Source: Deltaproteobacteria bacterium
GTDB taxonomy: Bacteria; UBA10199; SPLOWO2-01-44-7
Direction: 5' to 3'
Assembly (NCBI GenBank): GCA_030688705.1
Contig: JAUYJH010000156.1
Span: forward strand, 1 to 15,887
Length of the DNA: 15,887 bases
Part shown: positions 13,550-15,887 of the stretch, piece after piece
Layout of the letters: the number at the start of each line of letters is the position of its first letter
Position numbering within the stretch: the stretch's first letter is position 1
Program-made: the position numbers and the translations under genes
Notes under the pieces: model-generated
What the model saw: only the letters and a program-made list of their open reading frames with translations
Databases searched by the model: none
Told to the model about the DNA's origin: nothing

Positions 13550-13822
13550 ATGGACCAAACATTGCATTGGAGTGCGTCGCTTGGGGCTGGCCTTCTTTTG
13601 GGGGGACTCAATTGGGCTTTCTGGAGCTTCCAGACAAGGCGTCTGATCGGCAAAGCAAAGGTACATTGGGGCCCTCTATTTGCCCTTAGCATCATCAAAT
13701 TAGGGGTGTTGGGGCTGATTCTTTGGGTTTTGCTGATCCAAAAATGGGTCGATCCCCTGTTTTTCCTGATCGGTTTTTCGATTGTAGTGATCGCCCACAT
13801 TGCAAAAGGTTTTATAAAATGA
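13550..13822 (+). CDS. atpI: ATP synthase subunit I-like protein, apparently short at the N-terminus
   Basis: A 90-residue membrane protein (98 from the GTG at 13526). Three helices: SLGAGLLLGGLNWAFWSF, HWGPLFALSIIKLGVLGLIL and PLFFLIGFSIVVIAHIAKGF. This matches helices 2 to 4 of the ATP_synt_I family, which normally carries one more helix in front; here the frame is closed by a stop at 13508 inside the palindrome, so that helix is absent. AtpI helps assemble the c ring. The ATG at 13550 is preferred because the GTG lies in a stable hairpin arm and AAGG lies upstream of the ATG; neither start is certain. The stop overlaps the atpB start by 4 bp. Position between atpZ and atpB fits the assignment. 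Confidence 0.75.
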   Translation: MDQTLHWSASLGAGLLLGGLNWAFWSFQTRRLIGKAKVHWGPLFALSIIKLGVLGLILWVLLIQKWVDPLFFLIGFSIVVIAHIAKGFIK

Positions 13823-14499
13823 ACGTCAATTATTTCAAATTTTTTAACGAAGATTCCATCCATATGGTTATGGCGGCGATGGTCGGTCTTTTTTTGATTG
13901 TCGTCGCCTTGATCGCCAACCGCAAACTGGTCAAAACAGAACAGTGCCTGGTTCCCCACGACAAACCGACACCCTCCACAATGTTTGAGCTGATTGTGGA
14001 ATCTCTTCTCAATTTGATGGAAGGTGTTTTGGGGGATAAGGCGCAGAAATTTTTTCCGTTGATCGGCGCTCTTTTTATTTATATTTTTACCTGCAACTTG
14101 ATCGGCTTGATTCCGGGATTGGCGCCGCCCACCGAAAACATCAATACCAACGCCGCCTGCGCGATCGTGGTGTTTCTTTATTATAATTATATGGGGATCC
14201 GTGAGCAGGGCCTGGTCCATTATCTCAAACACTTCATGGGTCCGGTCATCTGGCTGGGGCCCTTGATGCTGGTGATCGAACTGATCAGCCATGCCGTGCG
14301 GCCGGTCAGTTTAAGCATTCGTCTTTTTGGAAACATGACGGGCGACCATATGGTCTTGGGAGTTTTTTCACAGCTTACTCCCATTGTGGTCCCGATTATT
14401 TTCATGTTTTTGGGACTTTTTATTTCGTTCATTCAAGCCTTTGTTTTTTCACTTTTATCTATCGTCTACATCGGTCTCGCGACTGAAAAATCCCATTAA
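13819..14499 (+). CDS. atpB: ATP synthase F0 subunit a
   Basis: A 226-residue integral membrane protein forming the ion half-channels of F0. The diagnostic segment PVSLSIRLFGNMTGDHM has the essential arginine at R168, followed by the C-terminal helices IIFMFLGLFISFIQAFVFSLLSIVYIGLA. Earlier helices include AAMVGLFLIVVALIANR and IGALFIYIFTCNLIGLIPG. The frame is open to 13723, but the ATG at 13819, overlapping the atpI stop (ATGA), gives the usual N-terminus. It is followed by atpE after 12 bp. The absence of atpF and F1 genes suggests they are encoded elsewhere, as in deltaproteobacteria. Confidence 0.95.
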   Translation: MNVNYFKFFNEDSIHMVMAAMVGLFLIVVALIANRKLVKTEQCLVPHDKPTPSTMFELIVESLLNLMEGVLGDKAQKFFPLIGALFIYIFTCNLIGLIPGLAPPTENINTNAACAIVVFLYYNYMGIREQGLVHYLKHFMGPVIWLGPLMLVIELISHAVRPVSLSIRLFGNMTGDHMVLGVFSQLTPIVVPIIFMFLGLFISFIQAFVFSLLSIVYIGLATEKSH

Positions 14500-14511
14500 A
14501 AGGAGGAAGTC

Positions 14512-14844
14512 ATGTTGAAGAAAATCGTAGTCGCAGTCATTGCAGTACTTGCCAGCCCGGCCGTATTAATGGCCGCGGAAGGGGCCGCACTCCCAAGCGG
14601 AGAAGGTGTTTACACCTTTTTGAAAGCGGCCTTAGCCTTGGCCACCGGCCTCGGCATCGGTATCGCCGCATTTGGTGGTGCCCTAGCGCAGGGTCGCGCT
14701 GCTGCCGCCGCGTTGGAAGGGATCGCCAGAAATCCGGAAGCCGCCGGCAAAGTCATGACGCCGATGATCATCGCCTTGGCGTTGATCGAATCGCTCGTCA
14801 TTTACAGCTTGGTGATTTCGTTTATGCTCTTGGGGAAGATTTAG
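14512..14844 (+). CDS. atpE: ATP synthase F0 subunit c with Na-type ligand pattern
   Basis: A 110-residue protein of the c ring. After a signal-like N-terminal extension (KKIVVAVIAVLASPAVLMAA, about 3-22) come two helices: FLKAALALATGLGIGIAAFG and MIIALALIESLVIYSLVISF, with the polar loop ARNPEAAGK between. The ion-carrying carboxylate is Glu93. Gln60, Ser94 and Tyr98 align without gaps with Q32, S66 and Y70 of Na-binding c rings, 33 residues separating Gln60 and Glu93 as in Propionigenium. It has a strong AAAGGAGG ribosome site, fitting the high copy number of c. Translation is not coupled to atpB (12-bp gap). Identity is certain, ion choice is not. Confidence 0.95.
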   Translation: MLKKIVVAVIAVLASPAVLMAAEGAALPSGEGVYTFLKAALALATGLGIGIAAFGGALAQGRAAAAALEGIARNPEAAGKVMTPMIIALALIESLVIYSLVISFMLLGKI

Positions 14845-14860
14845 AAAATTTTGTGGCAGC

Positions 14861-14886
14861 GAAAATGGAAAATAGAAAATAGAGGG
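14861..14886. repeat. AT-rich repeat arm between atpE and tRNA-Arg
   Basis: GAAAATGGAAAATAGAAAAT followed by AGAGGG. Its complement occurs at 15011-15043, so the two flank the tRNA gene as inverted repeats, and a related copy is at 15079-15110. Confidence 0.75.
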
Positions 14887-14909
14887 AAATTTTGCTACCG
14901 CAAATTTTC

Positions 14910-14984
14910 GCGCCCGTAGCTCAGTTGGATTAGAGCGCATGGCTACGAACCATGAGGCCGGGAGTTCGAATCTCTCCGGGCGCA
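14910..14984 (+). tRNA. tRNA-Arg (anticodon ACG)
   Basis: A 75-nt cloverleaf: acceptor GCGCCCG pairs with CGGGCGC (14910-14916 with 14977-14983), D-arm GCTC/GAGC, anticodon stem CATGG/CCATG with loop CTACGAA (anticodon ACG at 14945-14947, decoding CGU/CGC/CGA after inosine formation), a five-base variable region, T-arm GGGAG/CTCTC with loop TTCGAAT, and discriminator A at 14984. No CCA is encoded. A hairpin follows within a few bases. Confidence 0.97.
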
Positions 14985-14986
14985 CA

Positions 14987-15010
14987 ACGACTTTTCGCCA
15001 GAAAAGTCGT
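14987..15010 (+). terminator. Hairpin directly after tRNA-Arg, probable terminator
   Basis: Perfect 10-bp stem ACGACTTTTC/GAAAAGTCGT with the loop GCCA, followed by a T-rich stretch (CCTCCATTTTCTATTTTCC). It begins 2 bp after the end of the mature tRNA, where a terminator would be expected. The stem sequence CGACTTTTCGCC (14988-14999) is repeated inverted at 15066-15077. Confidence 0.6.
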
Positions 15011-15110
15011 CCTCCATTTTCTATTTTCCATTCTTCTATTTTCGGAAGTTCTGTGCTGTATCGAAGGCGAAAAGTCGAGAAAATGGAAAATAGTTGATGG
15101 AAAATAGAGG
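15011..15110. repeat. Palindromic element in front of the IVP gene
   Basis: The left arm 15011-15043 (CCTCCATTTTCTATTTTCC and CTATTTTC) is complementary in pieces to the right arm 15079-15110 (GAAAATGGAAAATAG, ATGGAAAATAGAGG). The middle contains GGCGAAAAGTCG (15066-15077), the inverse of the tRNA terminator stem. The right arm ends 9 bp before the start codon of the IVP gene and provides its GAGG ribosome site. Confidence 0.75.
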
Positions 15111-15119
15111 TAAAACCGC

Positions 15120-15491
15120 ATGGCATTTCAATTTGAAAAACTTGAAGTCTACCAAAAATCCTTGGACTGGGTTGAATCCGTCGAAACTCTTTGTGAAACC
15201 CTCAAAGGCAAAATTTCCTATTCGATGATTGACCAACTCTCCCGAGCGGCATTATCGATTCCCCTCAATATCGCCGAAGGCAATGGCCGTTGGCACAAAG
15301 GCGAAAAACGTCAATTCTTCTGGATCGCCCGAGGTTCCGCTTTTGAATGCGTCCCCATTATTCAAGTGCTTCAAAGAAAAGGGCTTGTCACGGAAATCCA
15401 ATATGCCAGCTATTACGAGCAACTTGACGTTATGGCAAAAATGCTAACAAATTTGGTGAAGTCGGTGGAAGATTTGAAAAGCTCAAGATGA
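15120..15491 (+). CDS. Four-helix-bundle protein of the 23S rRNA intervening-sequence (S23/IVP) family
   Basis: A 123-residue soluble protein. FEKLEVYQKSLDWVESV (helix 1), QLSRAALSIPLNIAEGNGR (the family's signature around residue 50), FFWIARGSAFECVPIIQVL and YEQLDVMAKMLTNLVKSVEDL give four amphipathic helices forming a bundle. Members are named after ORFs in 23S rRNA intervening sequences of Leptospira and Coxiella and share the fold of the Avd protein of diversity-generating retroelements; function is unknown. No rRNA or reverse transcriptase gene is near. The length is normal. The ribosome site GAGG lies in the palindromic element upstream, suggesting protein and repeat travelled together (inference). 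Confidence 0.9.
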   Translation: MAFQFEKLEVYQKSLDWVESVETLCETLKGKISYSMIDQLSRAALSIPLNIAEGNGRWHKGEKRQFFWIARGSAFECVPIIQVLQRKGLVTEIQYASYYEQLDVMAKMLTNLVKSVEDLKSSR

Positions 15492-15540
15492 ACCTGCTCC
15501 GCTGTTGGGTTGATATTCGGTGGTTGATAGAGGTTAAAAC

Positions 15541-15887
15541 ATGGAAACAAAAATCGCAATTTTTAAAGGAAAGCAAATCCGTAAAATCCTCCACGAAAAT
15601 GAATGGTGGTTTTCAGTCATCGATGTCGTGAGCGTGCTGACGGAGAGTGTAAACCCACGAGATTATTGGTATAAAATGAAAGTCCGTGTTCAGGCAGAAG
15701 AGGGTGCTCAGTTGTCGACATTTTGTCGACAACTGAAACTGGAGTCGAGTGACGGTAAAAAATACGAAACCGATTGTGCCGATACCGAAGGCATTTTCCG
15801 CATTATCCAATCCATTCCTTCCCCCAAAGCCGAACCATTCAAACGCTGGCTAGCCAAAGTCGGTTACGAGCGTGTGCAAGAAATTGA
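15541..15887 (+). CDS. Bro-N domain protein, 3' end off the window
   Basis: The N-terminal 115 residues are in the window and still open at the edge. KIAIFKGKQIRKILHENEWWFSVIDVV, followed by LTESVNPRDYWYKMK, QLSTFCRQLKLESSDGKKYETDCADTEGIFRIIQSIPSPKAEPFKRWLAKVGYERV, is the Bro-N (BRO family, phage antirepressor-like) domain, which binds DNA and is common in prophages and mobile islands. The last conserved block SIPSPKAEPFKRWLAKVG is intact. A GAGG ribosome site precedes the ATG by 7 nt. Position after the IVP gene and next to a tRNA suggests accessory DNA. The C-terminal domain, which would tell its role, is missing. Confidence 0.88.
   Translation, partial: METKIAIFKGKQIRKILHENEWWFSVIDVVSVLTESVNPRDYWYKMKVRVQAEEGAQLSTFCRQLKLESSDGKKYETDCADTEGIFRIIQSIPSPKAEPFKRWLAKVGYERVQEI
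15709..15735. repeat. 12-bp inverted repeat within the Bro-N gene
   Basis: CAGTTGTCGACA and TGTCGACAACTG are perfect complements with a 3-nt loop (TTT). They encode QLSTFCRQL, a conserved part of Bro-N proteins, so much of the sequence is fixed by the protein; the perfect symmetry could nonetheless form a hairpin or bind a dimer. Confidence 0.85.

Noticed and set aside
13723..13818. Upstream start for atpB
   Set aside because: The 32 extra residues are out-of-frame sequence of atpI; the ATG overlapping the atpI stop gives the normal subunit a N-terminus.
13486..14292. 268-codon open frame on the minus strand over atpI and atpB
   Set aside because: The plus strand holds the conserved F0 subunits; the minus translation is His/Gln/Arg-rich and antisense to membrane helices.
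14888..14909. Intrinsic terminator of the atp operon just before the tRNA
   Set aside because: The AAATTTTGC/GCAAATTTT arms do not pair cleanly and no T tract follows, so it is too weak to annotate.
15120..15491. Avd accessory protein of a diversity-generating retroelement
   Set aside because: The fold is shared, but no reverse transcriptase, template repeat or variable-repeat gene is visible, and the signature fits the 23S intervening-sequence family.

Overview
The window looks like a chromosome segment of a Gram-negative, deltaproteobacterium-like organism, probably one of the poorly cultured lineages. This is inferred from the split F0 cluster (atpZ-atpI-atpB-atpE with no atpF or F1 genes following), a c subunit with a signal-like N-terminal extension, hopanoid side-chain genes (hpnH and a probable hpnG), a TatA and NHL-repeat lipoproteins. 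No 16S or other phylogenetic marker is present, so the assignment is tentative.

Layout. 1-1396 (-): 5' part of a double-domain ABC permease running off the left edge. 1409-2626 (+): serB, divergent from it with start codons only 12 bp apart. 2716-3400 (-): tatA and an unknown protein. 3603-6044 (-): a ComEA-like helix-hairpin-helix protein, a 71-aa protein, a retropepsin-like protease with a small upstream partner, and a long-chain polyprenyl diphosphate synthase; the protease pair lies between two 68-bp direct repeats. 6169-6930 (+): an Est30-like carboxylesterase converging on and overlapping a class 1 dihydroorotate dehydrogenase-like gene (-). 7892-8629 (-): a nucleoside phosphorylase of the HpnG type. 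8704-10773 (+): a large NHL beta-propeller lipoprotein. 10879-11889 (+): HpnH. 12041-14844 (+): hemL-atpZ-atpI-atpB-atpE with ATGA overlaps at two junctions (hemL/atpZ and atpI/atpB). 14910-14984 (+): tRNA-Arg(ACG), followed by an accessory stretch with inverted repeats, a 23S-intervening-sequence-type four-helix-bundle protein and a Bro-N protein cut by the right edge.

How the genes fit together. HpnH joins the adenosyl radical to diploptene to give adenosylhopane and HpnG removes adenine, so the two genes suggest extended (C35) hopanoids. HemL feeds tetrapyrrole synthesis and is translationally coupled to the F0 genes. The polyprenyl synthase would make quinone or lipid-carrier tails. The rest is housekeeping: serine synthesis, Tat export, pyrimidine synthesis.

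The most striking feature is the density of short palindromic repeats of several unrelated families placed exactly in gaps between genes: at 2630, 6100, 7764, 10793, 11907 and 13486, around the tRNA, and one inside the permease gene. Several abut or supply start codons, and many genes have no Shine-Dalgarno sequence while others have perfect ones. Best candidates for further work are the direct-repeat-flanked protease cassette (4248-5069), the 44-bp perfect palindrome between atpZ and atpI, the tRNA-linked repeat/IVP/Bro-N stretch, and the G8 tract in the NHL lipoprotein gene. I did not find a complete new defence system or a CRISPR array.
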